DNA of 64,000 bases from Rhizobium sophorae (GTDB lineage Bacteria; Pseudomonadota; Alphaproteobacteria; Rhizobiales; Rhizobiaceae): NCBI RefSeq assembly GCF_013087515.1, contig NZ_JABFCN010000030.1, positions 1 to 64,000 of the forward strand, read 5' to 3'. A program made the translations under genes and the position numbers. A model generated the notes under the pieces. It saw only the letters and a program-made list of their open reading frames with translations. It ran no database searches and was not told the origin of the DNA. Of the stretch, positions 1-9,518 are shown in pieces; position 1 is the stretch's first letter; each line of letters begins with the position of its first letter.

Positions 1-465
1 CACTTCGGCTGGACAAGCTTCCACTTCGACTGGATCAAGAACAAGGACTTCGTCATCTATACCGTGGTCATCGCCGGCGTCTGGCAGGCATCGGGCTTCG
101 TCATGGCGATGTTCCTGGCGGGTCTGCGCGGCATCGACGGCGAGATCATGAAGGCCGCCCAGATCGACGGCGCCTCGCCATTCCAGCTCTATCGCCGCAT
201 CGTCATTCCGCTGCTGCGGCCGATCTTTCTCTCGGCCTTCATCGTGCTCGCCCATATGGCGATCAAGTCCTACGACCTGGTGGTGGCGCTGACCTCGGGC
301 GGCCCCGGCGGCTCGGCCTGGCTGCCGTCCAACTTCATGTATGAATATACCTTCAAGCGCAACGAGATGGCCGTCGGCTCGGCCAGCGCCATCATCATGC
401 TGATGACCATCTCGGCGATCATCGTTCCCTATCTCTATTCCGAACTGAAGGAGAAGGCGCGATGA
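1..465 (+). CDS. Sugar ABC transporter permease, CUT1 family (5' truncated)
   Basis: This is the C-terminal part of an inner-membrane sugar permease; the reading frame is open from base 1, so the gene starts outside the window. It carries the EAA loop that docks on the ATPase (KAAQIDGASPFQLYRRIVIP), flanked by hydrophobic segments and the GGPGGSAW stretch usual near the end of MalF-type subunits. It overlaps the next permease by 4 bases (ATGA), so the two are translationally coupled. The set resembles glucose/mannose-type CUT1 systems (GtsB/GtsC-like), but the binding protein is not in view and the substrate cannot be fixed. Confidence 0.93.
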   Translation, partial: HFGWTSFHFDWIKNKDFVIYTVVIAGVWQASGFVMAMFLAGLRGIDGEIMKAAQIDGASPFQLYRRIVIPLLRPIFLSAFIVLAHMAIKSYDLVVALTSGGPGGSAWLPSNFMYEYTFKRNEMAVGSASAIIMLMTISAIIVPYLYSELKEKAR

Positions 466-1445
466 GCAGCGTGACCTCTTCAACAGTAACCTCGCCAACG
501 CTGCCGCAGGCCCGCGACAACAGGAATGACAGCAAGAACAGCACCAACACCCGCTGGATCGGCCGCACCATCATCTACGGCCTGCTGCTGATCTTTGCCG
601 TCCTCTACCTGATGCCGCTCTTCGTCATGCTGACGACCTCGTTCAAGACCATGGACGAGATCCAGAACGGCAACATGCTGGCGCTGCCGCAATCGCCGAC
701 CTTCGATCCCTGGATCAAGGCCTGGGGCGAGACCTGCGTGGGTCTTACCTGCGCCGGCATCAAGGGCTACTTCTGGAACTCGATCAAGATGGTGGTGCCG
801 GCAGTGGCGATCTCCACCATCATGGGGGCGCTGAACGGTTATGTGCTGACCAAATGGCGCTTTCCCGGCCACACGCTGGTGTTCGGGCTGATGCTGTTTG
901 CCTGCTTCATCCCGTTCCAGTCGGTACTGTTGCCGATGGCAACGATCCTCGGCAGCCTCGGCCGCTTCGGCATGACGCTGCAGAATGCCACGGGCTGGAA
1001 CTTCGGCTTCGGCAATCCGACCGTCAATCTGGTCTTCGTGCATGTCGTCTATGGCTTGGGCTTCACGACGCTGTTCTTCCGCAATTTCTACGAGGCCTTT
1101 CCGACCGAACTGGTGCGCGCCGCCCAGGTCGATGGCGCCAGCTTCTTCCAGATCTTCCGGCGCATCATGCTGCCGAACTCGCTGCCGATCATCGTCGTCA
1201 CGGTGATCTACCAGTTCACCAATATCTGGAACGACTTCCTGTTTGCCTCGGCTTACGCCGGCACCGGTGAATCCATGCCGATGACGGTGGCGCTGAACAA
1301 TGTCGTCAACACCTCGACCGGCGTCGTCGAATACAATGTCAACATGGCGGCTGCGATGATCGCGGCCGTGCCGACGCTCATCGTCTATATCCTCGCCGGC
1401 CGCTACTTCGTGCGCGGTCTGATGGCGGGCGCTGTCAAAGGGTAA
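462..1445 (+). CDS. Sugar ABC transporter permease, CUT1 family (MalG-type)
   Basis: A 327-residue second permease of the same transporter. After about 35 polar cytoplasmic residues there is a first membrane helix (IIYGLLLIFAVLYLMPLFVM), then several further helices and the EAA loop RAAQVDGASFFQIFRRIMLP. The C-terminus, YFVRGLMAGAVKG, is typical of MalG-type subunits. A periplasmic insert with two cysteines (ETCVGLTCAGIKGYFW) resembles glucose/mannose GtsC-like permeases; that substrate is an inference. The start overlaps the preceding stop, and the ATPase begins 3 bases after its own stop, so this is one operon. Confidence 0.95.
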   Translation: MSSVTSSTVTSPTLPQARDNRNDSKNSTNTRWIGRTIIYGLLLIFAVLYLMPLFVMLTTSFKTMDEIQNGNMLALPQSPTFDPWIKAWGETCVGLTCAGIKGYFWNSIKMVVPAVAISTIMGALNGYVLTKWRFPGHTLVFGLMLFACFIPFQSVLLPMATILGSLGRFGMTLQNATGWNFGFGNPTVNLVFVHVVYGLGFTTLFFRNFYEAFPTELVRAAQVDGASFFQIFRRIMLPNSLPIIVVTVIYQFTNIWNDFLFASAYAGTGESMPMTVALNNVVNTSTGVVEYNVNMAAAMIAAVPTLIVYILAGRYFVRGLMAGAVKG

Positions 1446-1448
1446 CCC

Positions 1449-2564
1449 ATGGCCTTCCTCGAAATCTCCGGTCTCAAAAAGCGCTTCGGCGCCGTCGACA
1501 TTCTCAAGGGGATCGACCTCGAACTCGACAAGGGCGGCTTTCTCGTGCTGGTCGGCCCGTCCGGCTGCGGCAAGTCCACGCTGCTCAACACCATTGCCGG
1601 GCTGGAGACGATCACCTCTGGCGATATCAGGATCGACGGGCGCGACATCAGCGGTCTGCACCCCTCCAAGCGCGACATCGCCATGGTGTTCCAGTCCTAT
1701 GCGCTCTATCCGAACATGACGGTGGCCGGCAACATCGCCTTCGGCATGGAAATCCGCGGCGTTCCGAAGGACGAACGGGAAAAGGCGATCAAACAGGTCT
1801 CCGACATGCTGCAGATCGGCCATCTGCTCGACCGCAAGCCGAGCCAGCTGTCGGGCGGCCAGCGCCAGCGTGTCGCCATGGGGAGAGCCTTGGTGCGCAA
1901 TCCGCAGGTCTTCCTGTTCGACGAGCCGCTCTCCAATCTCGACGCCAAGCTGCGCGTCGACATGCGCACCGAGATCAAGCGGCTGCATCAGCGCATGGGC
2001 ACCACCTTCGTCTATGTCACCCATGACCAGATCGAGGCGATGACGCTGGCGACCAAGATCGCCGTGCTGAAGGATGGCGTGCTGCAGCAGTTCGGCACGC
2101 CGGCCGAGATCTATAACAGCCCCTCCAACATCTTCGTCGCCGACTTCATGGGATCGCCGGCGATGAACCTCTTGAACGCCACCGTCGAGAACGGCGCCGG
2201 CGGGCTGGAAGTCTCGCTGGAGCGGCCGAATGCCGCCCCGCTGAGGCTCCCTGTCATATCAGGCAATGACGGTCTGACTGCCTATACCGGCAGGCAGGTG
2301 ATCTTCGGCATCCGCCCGGAGGCGCTGACCGATCCCGACGGCGCCGACCGCAAGGCGCGCTCGCTGACCGAGGGCGATTGCCTGATCGAGGTGGTCGAAC
2401 CGGCCGGCTCCGACACCTTCGCCGTCACCAAGCTCGGCGGCAAATCCGTCGTCGCCCGCCTGCGCGCCGATACCGGCATCGCTCCAGGACAAAACACCCG
2501 CCTTGCCTTCAATCTCGATAAGGCCGTCTTCTTCGATCCCAATAGCCAGGCCAGGATCTGGTGA
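1449..2564 (+). CDS. Sugar ABC transporter ATP-binding protein (UgpC/MalK type)
   Basis: The 371-residue cytoplasmic ATPase that powers the two permeases upstream. Visible motifs are Walker A (GPSGCGKSTLL, near residue 37), Q-loop (VFQSYALYPNM), signature LSGGQRQRVAMGRAL, Walker B FLFDEPLSNLD and the H-loop THDQ. A C-terminal regulatory OB-fold (about residues 240-371) with GIRPEAL marks the MalK/UgpC subfamily. It is the last gene of its operon; a repeat element with a strong stem-loop lies between it and the convergent GH2 gene. Substrate unknown. Confidence 0.95.
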   Translation: MAFLEISGLKKRFGAVDILKGIDLELDKGGFLVLVGPSGCGKSTLLNTIAGLETITSGDIRIDGRDISGLHPSKRDIAMVFQSYALYPNMTVAGNIAFGMEIRGVPKDEREKAIKQVSDMLQIGHLLDRKPSQLSGGQRQRVAMGRALVRNPQVFLFDEPLSNLDAKLRVDMRTEIKRLHQRMGTTFVYVTHDQIEAMTLATKIAVLKDGVLQQFGTPAEIYNSPSNIFVADFMGSPAMNLLNATVENGAGGLEVSLERPNAAPLRLPVISGNDGLTAYTGRQVIFGIRPEALTDPDGADRKARSLTEGDCLIEVVEPAGSDTFAVTKLGGKSVVARLRADTGIAPGQNTRLAFNLDKAVFFDPNSQARIW

Positions 2565-2571
2565 CAGCCTT

Positions 2572-2659
2572 TAGAGCGCCGCGTCTATAAGACGCGCTAA
2601 GGACGCTCTAACACTTCGAGTTTGCGCATAACCCCGAAAATGGATTTCGATTTTCGGGG
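2572..2659. repeat. Dispersed intergenic palindromic element (family B, copy 1) with terminator-like stem
   Basis: The 102-base convergent gap holds two stem-loops. The first part (TAGAGCG...CGCTCTA around GCGTC/GACGC) recurs at 45921-45988. The second is a perfect inverted repeat, CCCCGAAAAT at 2632-2641 and ATTTTCGGGG at 2650-2659. Both copies of the element lie between convergent genes, so it probably acts as a bidirectional transcription stop. The function is inferred from position only. Confidence 0.65.
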
Positions 2660-2666
2660 TCATGCA

Positions 2667-4910
2667 TTAGACAGCCGTCACAACGAGCGTCACCGGCGCG
2701 AAACGCGTGGAAACCGCTTCGACGGTGATCTCGCCAGTGAACCCCGTCGCCTCCAGCCAGAAGCCGGCGGTGCCGCCCTGCAGAGGCACGATGGTCGGGC
2801 CGACGATCCTTGCGGGGCCGTGCACCTTCAGCGAAATGCTGTCGTTCATGAAAGGCAGGCGCTGGCCGCGCTGGTCGAGGGCGCGGATGATGACGCGCGT
2901 GCTGTCGCGTTCGCGGGCTTTCAACGTGGGGCTATCGGCAACCACTTCCAGGGTCGTCGGCAATGGATCGGCCGCCAGCGTCAGGCTGGCCACCGGCTCG
3001 CCGCCGATATAACCGGTGAAGGTGCCGTCGATCCATTCGAGACCCCAGGTGCCGAGCTCATCGGCAGTGAAATGACGATGGTCGAGCACGACGGGCGGAT
3101 GCGGCAGATGCGGGTAGTTCTCGCGGTCCGGACCGATACGCTTGGAAAGCGAGCCATACTGCAGCTCCACCTCGTCGCAGTTGGTCAGGATGATCAGCGG
3201 CAGTACGCCGCCGATATTGCGTTCGCCGCGCGCCCAGAAGGTCACCGGCTTCATGACGATCTCCTCGGAAGGGTCGCACTGGCTGATATAGGCATAGGCC
3301 GCGAATTTCGGTTCGCGGAACATGTCCATGACGCCGTGATAGCAGATGCGGTCGCCGGAACCGAAATCCTTGTGGGTGTTGTAATCAAACATGCACCAGC
3401 CGATAGCGCCGGAGATATCAGGATCGCCATAGGCGGCATTCAGCACTTCCAGGTGACGGCGCACATGCTCGGCCTGACGCTGCTCCTGATCATAAATCTT
3501 CGTCGGGTGCATGTGGCCGTTGAACTCGGTGATGAGGTACGGCACCTTGTGCGATAGTCCGGTATTTTCCTGCTGGGCGCGAAGGGCGGTGCGCGGGCGG
3601 TTGGCGCCCGGCAGCTCTTCATTGCCGAGGATGAAGTCGTTCATCGTGTAGACGTCTTCGAGCAGCTCGCTCTCTGTGAGATAACGCACGCCGCCGGTCT
3701 GGCGGGTGCTGTCGAGTTCACGGGCGAGGCGATTGGTCTCGGCGTAGAAATCGTGATTATCCTGCGATTCGTTGATGCGCACGCCCCAGATAATGATCGA
3801 GGGGTGGTTCCAGTCGCGCTCGATCATGCGGCGAACGTTCTCGATCGATTCCTGCTGCCAGTCGGCATCGCCGATATGCTGCCAGCCGGGGATCTCCTCG
3901 AAAACCAGCAGGCCGATCGCGTCGCATCGATCGAGGAACCATTTCGACTGCGGATAATGCGAAGTGCGGACGATATTGCACTTCAGCACCGTCTTCATGA
4001 TGTCGGCGTCGCGCTCCTGGACGGAGCGGCCGGCGGCATAGCCGACATAGGGAAAGGCCTGGTGACGGTTGAGGCCGCGCAGCTTCAGCGGCTTGCCGTT
4101 CAAAAGGAAACCTTCCGGTGTGAATTCGGCGGTGCGGAAGCCGAACCGGGTGGAGAGACGGTCGGAGCCGTGTTCGGTCCGGAGCTCGACGGTGACGTCG
4201 TAGAGCGTGGGATCGGTGATGTCCCAGAGGGCGATGCCGGTGAGGCCGCCAAAGGAGAGCGTGGTGCGGCTGCCGATCGTTTCGGTCGCAGCAGTGGCGA
4301 CCACCGTGCCGTCGGCCTGTTTCAGCGTGGCGGTGACGGTCGCCGAGAAGCTGCGGCCCTCGGGATTGGCGATGTCGACGCGTATGGTCGCCGATTTTTC
4401 CGGACGAAGAACGTCAGTGGTTTCGATCTTGAGATTGCGGATCGAGACCGGGTCGGTGACCTTCAGCCAGACGTCGCGGTAGATGCCGGCATAGGTCAGA
4501 TAATCGATGCGGCCGCCGAAAGGCGGAATGTCGGGGTTCTCGCTGCCGTCGATCTTGACGGTGACGAGATTCTCGCCCTTGACGAGCTTACCGGTGAGGC
4601 GGGCCTCGAAGGGGGTGTAGCCGTCCTTATGGGCAATGATTTCTTGGCCGTTCAGATAGACGACGCTGTCGGCCATGGCGGCGTCGAAGACGAGCGAGAC
4701 CTCGCGGCCCTCGAATTCCGGCAGCCAGCGCAGCACCTTCTGATAGGTAAAGGCGCGCTGATAGCTGGTCTCGTCGAAATAGCTGAAGGGCAGTTCGACG
4801 GCGGTATGCGGCAGGCTGACCGACTTGGTCGCATCGAAAGCTTCGAGCAAACGCTGGCCGAAGCCTTCATGGAAACTCCAGCCTTCGTTGAAGGAAACGA
4901 CGGAACGCAT
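2667..4910 (-). CDS. Glycoside hydrolase family 2 (beta-galactosidase/beta-glucuronidase-like)
   Basis: A 747-residue enzyme expected to hydrolyse beta-galactosides, beta-glucuronides or related glycosides. The order is GH2 sugar-binding domain (about 1-170), immunoglobulin-like domain (about 175-280), TIM barrel (about 285-560) and C-terminal beta domains. Catalytic residues are visible: acid/base E381 in GVRINES and nucleophile E462 in LITEFNGH. No signal peptide is seen, so it should act in the cytoplasm on an imported glycoside. It lies 101 bases downstream of the LacI gene and on the same strand as the Gfo/Idh gene. The exact sugar specificity is open. Confidence 0.9.
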   Translation of the reverse strand: MRSVVSFNEGWSFHEGFGQRLLEAFDATKSVSLPHTAVELPFSYFDETSYQRAFTYQKVLRWLPEFEGREVSLVFDAAMADSVVYLNGQEIIAHKDGYTPFEARLTGKLVKGENLVTVKIDGSENPDIPPFGGRIDYLTYAGIYRDVWLKVTDPVSIRNLKIETTDVLRPEKSATIRVDIANPEGRSFSATVTATLKQADGTVVATAATETIGSRTTLSFGGLTGIALWDITDPTLYDVTVELRTEHGSDRLSTRFGFRTAEFTPEGFLLNGKPLKLRGLNRHQAFPYVGYAAGRSVQERDADIMKTVLKCNIVRTSHYPQSKWFLDRCDAIGLLVFEEIPGWQHIGDADWQQESIENVRRMIERDWNHPSIIIWGVRINESQDNHDFYAETNRLARELDSTRQTGGVRYLTESELLEDVYTMNDFILGNEELPGANRPRTALRAQQENTGLSHKVPYLITEFNGHMHPTKIYDQEQRQAEHVRRHLEVLNAAYGDPDISGAIGWCMFDYNTHKDFGSGDRICYHGVMDMFREPKFAAYAYISQCDPSEEIVMKPVTFWARGERNIGGVLPLIILTNCDEVELQYGSLSKRIGPDRENYPHLPHPPVVLDHRHFTADELGTWGLEWIDGTFTGYIGGEPVASLTLAADPLPTTLEVVADSPTLKARERDSTRVIIRALDQRGQRLPFMNDSISLKVHGPARIVGPTIVPLQGGTAGFWLEATGFTGEITVEAVSTRFAPVTLVVTAV

Positions 4911-5011
4911 TCAAACTCTCCCGGTTACAGCATCAGGGACGGTCCGGCGCCTTTCGGCGCGTGAAAATTGAGTCATACTATTCCTCCTTGATGCAACGGG
5001 TATGCGAGCTG

Positions 5012-6010
5012 TCAGGCGGTCGAGCCCCAGCGGGCGGTGCAGGTGAGCGTGATGCTGTGCGGGCCTTCGATCTCGGCGTCATGGCGTTCGATCAATTCGA
5101 CGACGGCGTCGATGAAGGCGACGTGGTCGAGGCTCAGCGTGGTGAGGTCGTTACAATCCCAGGCGGCCATGGCGATGCCGTCCTGGCCGACGATGGCGAT
5201 ATCGTCGGGCGTGTTCTTGCGGAGCACCCGGCGGGCTGCATCGCGCGCACCGATCGCCATGACATCATTGCCACAGATAATGGCGTCGACCTTGTCACGG
5301 TGCAGCAGGAGCACGGCTTCCTTGAAGCCGGAATCATAGGAGTAGTCACCGAAGGCCTGTGCTTCGAAGGAAAGGCCGCGCTTGGCCAGCGCATCGGCGA
5401 ACCATTTTCGCCTGAGCTTGTCGATCCAGCTTGAATTAGTGCCGGAGAGGTAGGCGAAACGCTTCTTACCGTCGCGGACGATCTTGTCGATGATCTCGTC
5501 GGCGGCCTCAGAGCCGTCGATGCGGATGCTGGAGACGTCTTCGTTTTCGAGCGGCTCGAAGGAGACGATGATCGGCTTGGTCGTGTGGAAGATATCGACG
5601 GCATCCTGCATCGACACCATGTCGGAGAAGACGACGACGTGATCGACCTGATAGGTGGAGGCAAGGCGCATCAGCTGCAGCCGGTCGGAATGATCGGCGC
5701 AGCAAAGGATGATCGGCAGCAATTGTCTCGCCTGCAGGCGGTGGACGAGAAGCTGCTGCTCCTCGGCCTCGCAAGGGTTGCCTATGGCATTGACGACGAG
5801 GGCGACGAGGCGCGAACGCTGGTTGTTCAGCGAGCGGGCGATCGCGTTCGGTTGGTAGCCATGTTCACGCGCGACGGCGAGGATGCGGTCGCGCGTGGCG
5901 CTGCCGATGCGCGAATCCGGCGAGAAGGCGCGGGAAATGGTGGCGGAGGAGACGCCGGCGAGTTTCGCCAGTTCCTTCGAGGTGATCCGCCGTCTGTTCA
6001 TTCCGCTCAT
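5012..6010 (-). CDS. LacI family transcriptional regulator
   Basis: A 332-residue repressor with an N-terminal LacI helix-turn-helix (ITSKELAKLAGVSSATISRAFS) and hinge helix (PNAIARSLNNQRS), followed by a periplasmic-binding-protein-like effector domain. It starts 12 bases after the stop of the Gfo/Idh gene and is followed by the GH2 gene, so all three are probably co-transcribed. It is the likely local regulator of this glycoside locus and of the divergent ABC operon. The effector is unknown. Confidence 0.93.
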   Translation of the reverse strand: MSGMNRRRITSKELAKLAGVSSATISRAFSPDSRIGSATRDRILAVAREHGYQPNAIARSLNNQRSRLVALVVNAIGNPCEAEEQQLLVHRLQARQLLPIILCCADHSDRLQLMRLASTYQVDHVVVFSDMVSMQDAVDIFHTTKPIIVSFEPLENEDVSSIRIDGSEAADEIIDKIVRDGKKRFAYLSGTNSSWIDKLRRKWFADALAKRGLSFEAQAFGDYSYDSGFKEAVLLLHRDKVDAIICGNDVMAIGARDAARRVLRKNTPDDIAIVGQDGIAMAAWDCNDLTTLSLDHVAFIDAVVELIERHDAEIEGPHSITLTCTARWGSTA

Positions 6011-6022
6011 GTTCAGCGCCTG

Positions 6023-7027
6023 TTAGGCGACGATCCTGACGGAAGCGCCGTCGGCCGCTGCCGATTCCTTGATTGCATCCCATAGCCTAGCGAATCTGAG
6101 GCCCATTTCAACGGAGCCGGAGTTTTCCATCTTTCCCTCGCGAATGGCGAGGAAATTCTTCATCGGGTTGCCGAGAATCTCGGCTTCCTCGCGCGGCTCG
6201 GCGGTACGCCCGATATTTATCTCGCGCCAGCCGCCCCAGGCGTCGATGCGGACGATCGCCTTCGAATAGAAGAAGGTGATGTAGGAGGCGCAGCCCGGAG
6301 GGCCTTCGCCGGCGGCCGCCAGCGTTACCAGCGCGCCGTTCTGCAGCCGGGCGGAGACGGCGGTGGCGATATCGACCTGTCTGCCGTGATTGTTCATGTA
6401 GGCTGAGACGCTGTCGAAATCGGAATTGGCGAGCAGGCAGACCGTGTTCATCATATGGGCGCCGGTGTCGAACATGAAGCCGCCGCCGGAGATATCAGGC
6501 TGCTGCTTCCAATGGCCGTCATAATTGGACGACCAGCTTTCCCAGATCATGCCCGATATGGCGATCAGCTCGCCGAATTCGCCGGTGAGAGCCCGCCGGC
6601 GCGTGTCGAGCACCAGCGGCGACAGGCCGCCCTGGAAGGCGGTGACGATGGTGACGCCGCTCTTTTTCTGCGCGGCGATCAGCCTCTCGGCTTCAGTGAC
6701 CGTCGTTACCATCGGCTTTTCCAGGAAGAGGTCGAGGCCGGCCTCGGCGACGGCGGTTGCCTGCTCGGCATGGAAGGCATGCGGGGTGGAGACGTAGACG
6801 ATGTCGAGTTCGCCGCGGCATTCGGCGAGCATCTGGCGATAATCCTCGAAGCCCTTCGGTTCGGGGGCGCCGGCGGCGAGGCAGACGTCGATGAGGCGCT
6901 GGCGCGAAGCCGCCGTGGTGTCGGCGAGTGCAGCAAATTCGATCTCCGGCATCTTGACCCAGCTCTCGGCATATTCCGCCGCCTTCAAGCCGGCGCCGAT
7001 GACGCCGAGGCGTAATTTCCTAGTCAT
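6023..7027 (-). CDS. Gfo/Idh/MocA family oxidoreductase
   Basis: A 334-residue NAD(P)-dependent sugar or inositol dehydrogenase-type enzyme. It has an N-terminal Rossmann motif (LGVIGAGLKAAEYAESW) and the EKP catalytic motif (LFLEKPMVTTV, near residue 120), followed by the alpha/beta substrate domain. It is divergent from the ABC/ThuA operon across a 203-base regulatory gap and is first in an operon with LacI and GH2. In the S. meliloti thu locus, ThuB is of this family and pairs with ThuA, and this locus has both partners, so oxidation of the imported glycoside is plausible. The substrate is inferred only from context. Confidence 0.9.
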   Translation of the reverse strand: MTRKLRLGVIGAGLKAAEYAESWVKMPEIEFAALADTTAASRQRLIDVCLAAGAPEPKGFEDYRQMLAECRGELDIVYVSTPHAFHAEQATAVAEAGLDLFLEKPMVTTVTEAERLIAAQKKSGVTIVTAFQGGLSPLVLDTRRRALTGEFGELIAISGMIWESWSSNYDGHWKQQPDISGGGFMFDTGAHMMNTVCLLANSDFDSVSAYMNNHGRQVDIATAVSARLQNGALVTLAAAGEGPPGCASYITFFYSKAIVRIDAWGGWREINIGRTAEPREEAEILGNPMKNFLAIREGKMENSGSVEMGLRFARLWDAIKESAAADGASVRIVA

Positions 7028-7048
7028 GAAAATTCCTCCCTGAATGCA

Positions 7049-7068
7049 TTGTGCACACGATTACACAA
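7049..7068. promoter_or_regulatory. Candidate LacI-type operator in divergent promoter region
   Basis: The gap between the Gfo/Idh start (7027) and the binding-protein start (7231) is AT-rich. It contains an inverted repeat with outer arms TTGTG/CACAA spanning 20 bases, close to the Gfo/Idh start. The size and symmetry fit a LacI-family site, and a LacI gene lies in the divergent operon. The call rests on pattern and position alone. Confidence 0.4.
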
Positions 7069-7230
7069 ACGGTATAGTGATGGCAATATCTAAATAGATA
7101 AGTAATATCAGCATATTAAAACTCTCATTCGAATCTTTTCAAAAACCATCTTGTCAGTATTTGGAATGCGTGTACATTTTCGCAACCGGTGCTGGAGGGC
7201 GCCGTGTCTCTAAAAAAGGGAGGACTTCCG

Positions 7231-8523
7231 TTGAAGAAGATGGTTCTTGGCGGCCTGTGCGCCGTTCTGCTGAGCGCGGTTTCGACGCTGGCGCAGGCTG
7301 AAACAATCCGCATTGCAAATCACGGTCAGGCCGGCATCGACGCGATGAAGTCGACGGTCGAGCGGATCGAAAAGAAATATGGCGTCACCGTCGAGGTCAT
7401 CGAATATCCGGCGCCCGACAAGGACTACCTGACCAAACTCCTGACGGAGCTCGGCGCCGGCAACGCCCCCGACCTGTTCTCCATCCCGACCACGGCTGCC
7501 GTCGCCGACATGGTGGAAGCCGGCTACCTCGCGCCTGTTACCAAGGAATTCAAGGCTTGGGATGGCTACGCCAACCTCTATGACGTCGCCAAGGACCTTG
7601 CAGTCAGCCCGGATGGTGAAACCTATGTGATGCCGTTCATGCTCGGCATCCAGGAAATCTATTACCGCAAGGACGTTCTCGAAAAGGCCGGCATCTCGAT
7701 CGAGCAGCCGAAGACCTGGCAGGAGCTTCTCGACCGCGCGGCCGAAATCAAGCAGAAGACCGGCGCCTACGGCCTGCTCTTCCCGGCCGGCGTCTCCTGG
7801 GGAAGCGGTGCCTTCGACGAGGGCTTCCAGCACCTGCTCGTCGGTTCCAAGACGCCGCAGCTCGTCGATGCCGACGGCAAGCTCGATCTCAATGGCGAAG
7901 GCATCAAGGATGTCTTCGGCGTCTACAAGGAACTGATCGACAAGGAACTGATGCCGACGCAGCCGCTGCTCGGACCCGAGCCCTGGGTCGTGCCGAAATA
8001 CCAGATGTTCCCAGCCGGCAAGCTCGCCGCGACCACCTGCGGCTCCTGGTGCTATATTTTCGACTGGGGGCGCGAAAGCAAGAACCCGATCCCTGACGTG
8101 ACGAAGGTGGTCGGCACCTGGACGGTTCCCGGCCAGAGCAGCGGCCAGTATGTGCTTGCCAATCTCGCTGCGCCGTGGGCCGTCAATTCCAAGTCGGCCA
8201 ATACGGAACTGGCAATCAAGGCGCTGATGGAGATCGGCTCGATCGAGACGCAGGTTTCCTACGCCGCCCGTATCGGCAATATCCCGGCCAGCAAGGGTGC
8301 GGCTGACAATGCCGAGTTCCAGAAGCTGACGGAACTGGTTCCGATCCACGCGGCGGCCGGAAACGGCGTGTTCCTGAAACAGGCCTCCGGTTTCGGTACG
8401 GTCTCGGAAGGTGTGGCGCGCGCCACCGAAGCGCTGCTGCGCAAGGAAACCGATGCCGCCGGCGCCCAGAAGATCCTTGTCGACTACGTCAAGGAAACGC
8501 TCGGCGACGACATGGTCAAGTAA
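7231..8523 (+). CDS. Sugar ABC transporter substrate-binding protein (CUT1)
   Basis: The periplasmic sugar receptor of the transporter encoded by the next three genes. A TTG start at 7231 is preferred because GGGAGG lies 7 bases upstream; an ATG at 7240 is the alternative. The first 23 residues form a signal peptide (basic start, hydrophobic core, cleavage after LAQA). The rest is a family-1 extracellular solute-binding protein (NAPDLFSIPTTAAVADM, ETYVMPFMLGIQEIYYRKDVL). A stem-loop at 8555-8577 separates it from the permease gene. The ligand is unknown; a glycoside processed by the adjacent GH2 and Gfo/Idh enzymes is the contextual guess. Confidence 0.93.
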   Translation: MKKMVLGGLCAVLLSAVSTLAQAETIRIANHGQAGIDAMKSTVERIEKKYGVTVEVIEYPAPDKDYLTKLLTELGAGNAPDLFSIPTTAAVADMVEAGYLAPVTKEFKAWDGYANLYDVAKDLAVSPDGETYVMPFMLGIQEIYYRKDVLEKAGISIEQPKTWQELLDRAAEIKQKTGAYGLLFPAGVSWGSGAFDEGFQHLLVGSKTPQLVDADGKLDLNGEGIKDVFGVYKELIDKELMPTQPLLGPEPWVVPKYQMFPAGKLAATTCGSWCYIFDWGRESKNPIPDVTKVVGTWTVPGQSSGQYVLANLAAPWAVNSKSANTELAIKALMEIGSIETQVSYAARIGNIPASKGAADNAEFQKLTELVPIHAAAGNGVFLKQASGFGTVSEGVARATEALLRKETDAAGAQKILVDYVKETLGDDMVK

Positions 8524-8554
8524 GCTCCGGCACCCTCTCTTCCGCCACGACGGG

Positions 8555-8577
8555 GACGCGGCGCCAACGCCCGCGTC
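8555..8577 (+). other. Intercistronic stem-loop after binding-protein gene
   Basis: Inverted repeat with 7-base arms (GACGCGG at 8555-8561, CCGCGTC at 8571-8577) in the 106-base gap between the binding-protein stop and the permease start. There is no following T-run, so a role in stabilising the upstream mRNA end is more likely than strong termination. Confidence 0.45.
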
Positions 8578-8629
8578 TTCCCGCTTTCATTCGATAAGCC
8601 GGTTCCATCGATAAGGTTTGTGAGCTTCC

Positions 8630-9517
8630 ATGGCCCGAAACTCTCATGAAAAGCGCGCCGAGCGGCAATGGCTGCTGATCCTGTTGCCCTCGCTGGTGCT
8701 GCTTCTGGCCTTCGTTATCTATCCGGCCCTCTACTCGATCTATCTGAGCTTTACCAATGAAGCGCTGACCGGGGCCGCGGCCCTTCGGCCCCGCTTCGTC
8801 GGTCTCAGGAATTACACACGGCTTTTCAACGACGCGAAGTTCTGGAATTCGCTGTTCGTCACCTTCGTCTTCGTCATCGGTTCGGCGGTGATCGGCCAGT
8901 TCGTGCTCGGCCTGATCTCGGCAATTGCGTTGCGCCGGCCGATCCGCTTTGGGCGGGTGTTCTCGTCGATCATCCTGTTGCCGAATGCAGCCCCTGAAGT
9001 CGTCGCCGGTTTCATGTGGATCTCGATGCTGGCGGGTGGTGACAATGCCACACTCAGCCGCATCGTCAGCTTCTTCGGCATCACGCCGGCCGACTGGCTG
9101 CAGGTCTTCCCGCTGTCGATGATCATCGTCGTCAACACCTGGCGCGGCATTGCCACGGCGATGATCCTGTTAACGGCCGGCCTCAGCACCATTCCAGCGG
9201 AGATCTACGAGGCGGCGCGCATGGACGGCGCCACTCCGTCGCAGATGTTCCGCCGCATCACCCTGCCGCTGATGATGCCGACGATCTTGCTCTATATGCT
9301 GATCTCGGCCGTCTCCACCATCGCCGTCTTTGGCCTGGTCTATGCGCTGACGCGCGGCGGACCGGGCGGGGCGACCGAGGTGGTCAGCATCTATATCTAC
9401 AACCAGTCCTTTACGTCGTTCCAGCTGGGTTATGGTGCCGCGGTCGCCGTCGTCGCGCTCGCCATCTCGCTGATATTAGGTATCGCTTATGTCCGGGCCA
9501 TGAAGGTGGAGGTCTGA
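8630..9517 (+). CDS. Sugar ABC transporter permease, CUT1 family (MalF-type)
   Basis: A 295-residue inner-membrane permease with six predicted helices, the first at about residues 15-36 (LLILLPSLVLLLAFVIYPALY). The EAA loop reads EAARMDGATPSQMFRRITLP, and the GGPGGATEV stretch before the last helices is characteristic of MalF-like subunits. The next permease starts 1 base after its stop, so they are co-translated. It forms the channel with the 9519-10430 product. Confidence 0.95.
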   Translation: MARNSHEKRAERQWLLILLPSLVLLLAFVIYPALYSIYLSFTNEALTGAAALRPRFVGLRNYTRLFNDAKFWNSLFVTFVFVIGSAVIGQFVLGLISAIALRRPIRFGRVFSSIILLPNAAPEVVAGFMWISMLAGGDNATLSRIVSFFGITPADWLQVFPLSMIIVVNTWRGIATAMILLTAGLSTIPAEIYEAARMDGATPSQMFRRITLPLMMPTILLYMLISAVSTIAVFGLVYALTRGGPGGATEVVSIYIYNQSFTSFQLGYGAAVAVVALAISLILGIAYVRAMKVEV

Positions 9518-9518
9518 C

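Noticed and set aside
480..2024. A 514-codon minus-strand frame opposite the first permease and ATPase
   Set aside because: It lies wholly across two well-supported genes and has antisense-type composition.
3753..4964. A 403-codon plus-strand frame opposite the GH2 gene
   Set aside because: The GH2 frame carries both catalytic glutamates and the complete domain order; the opposite frame has none.
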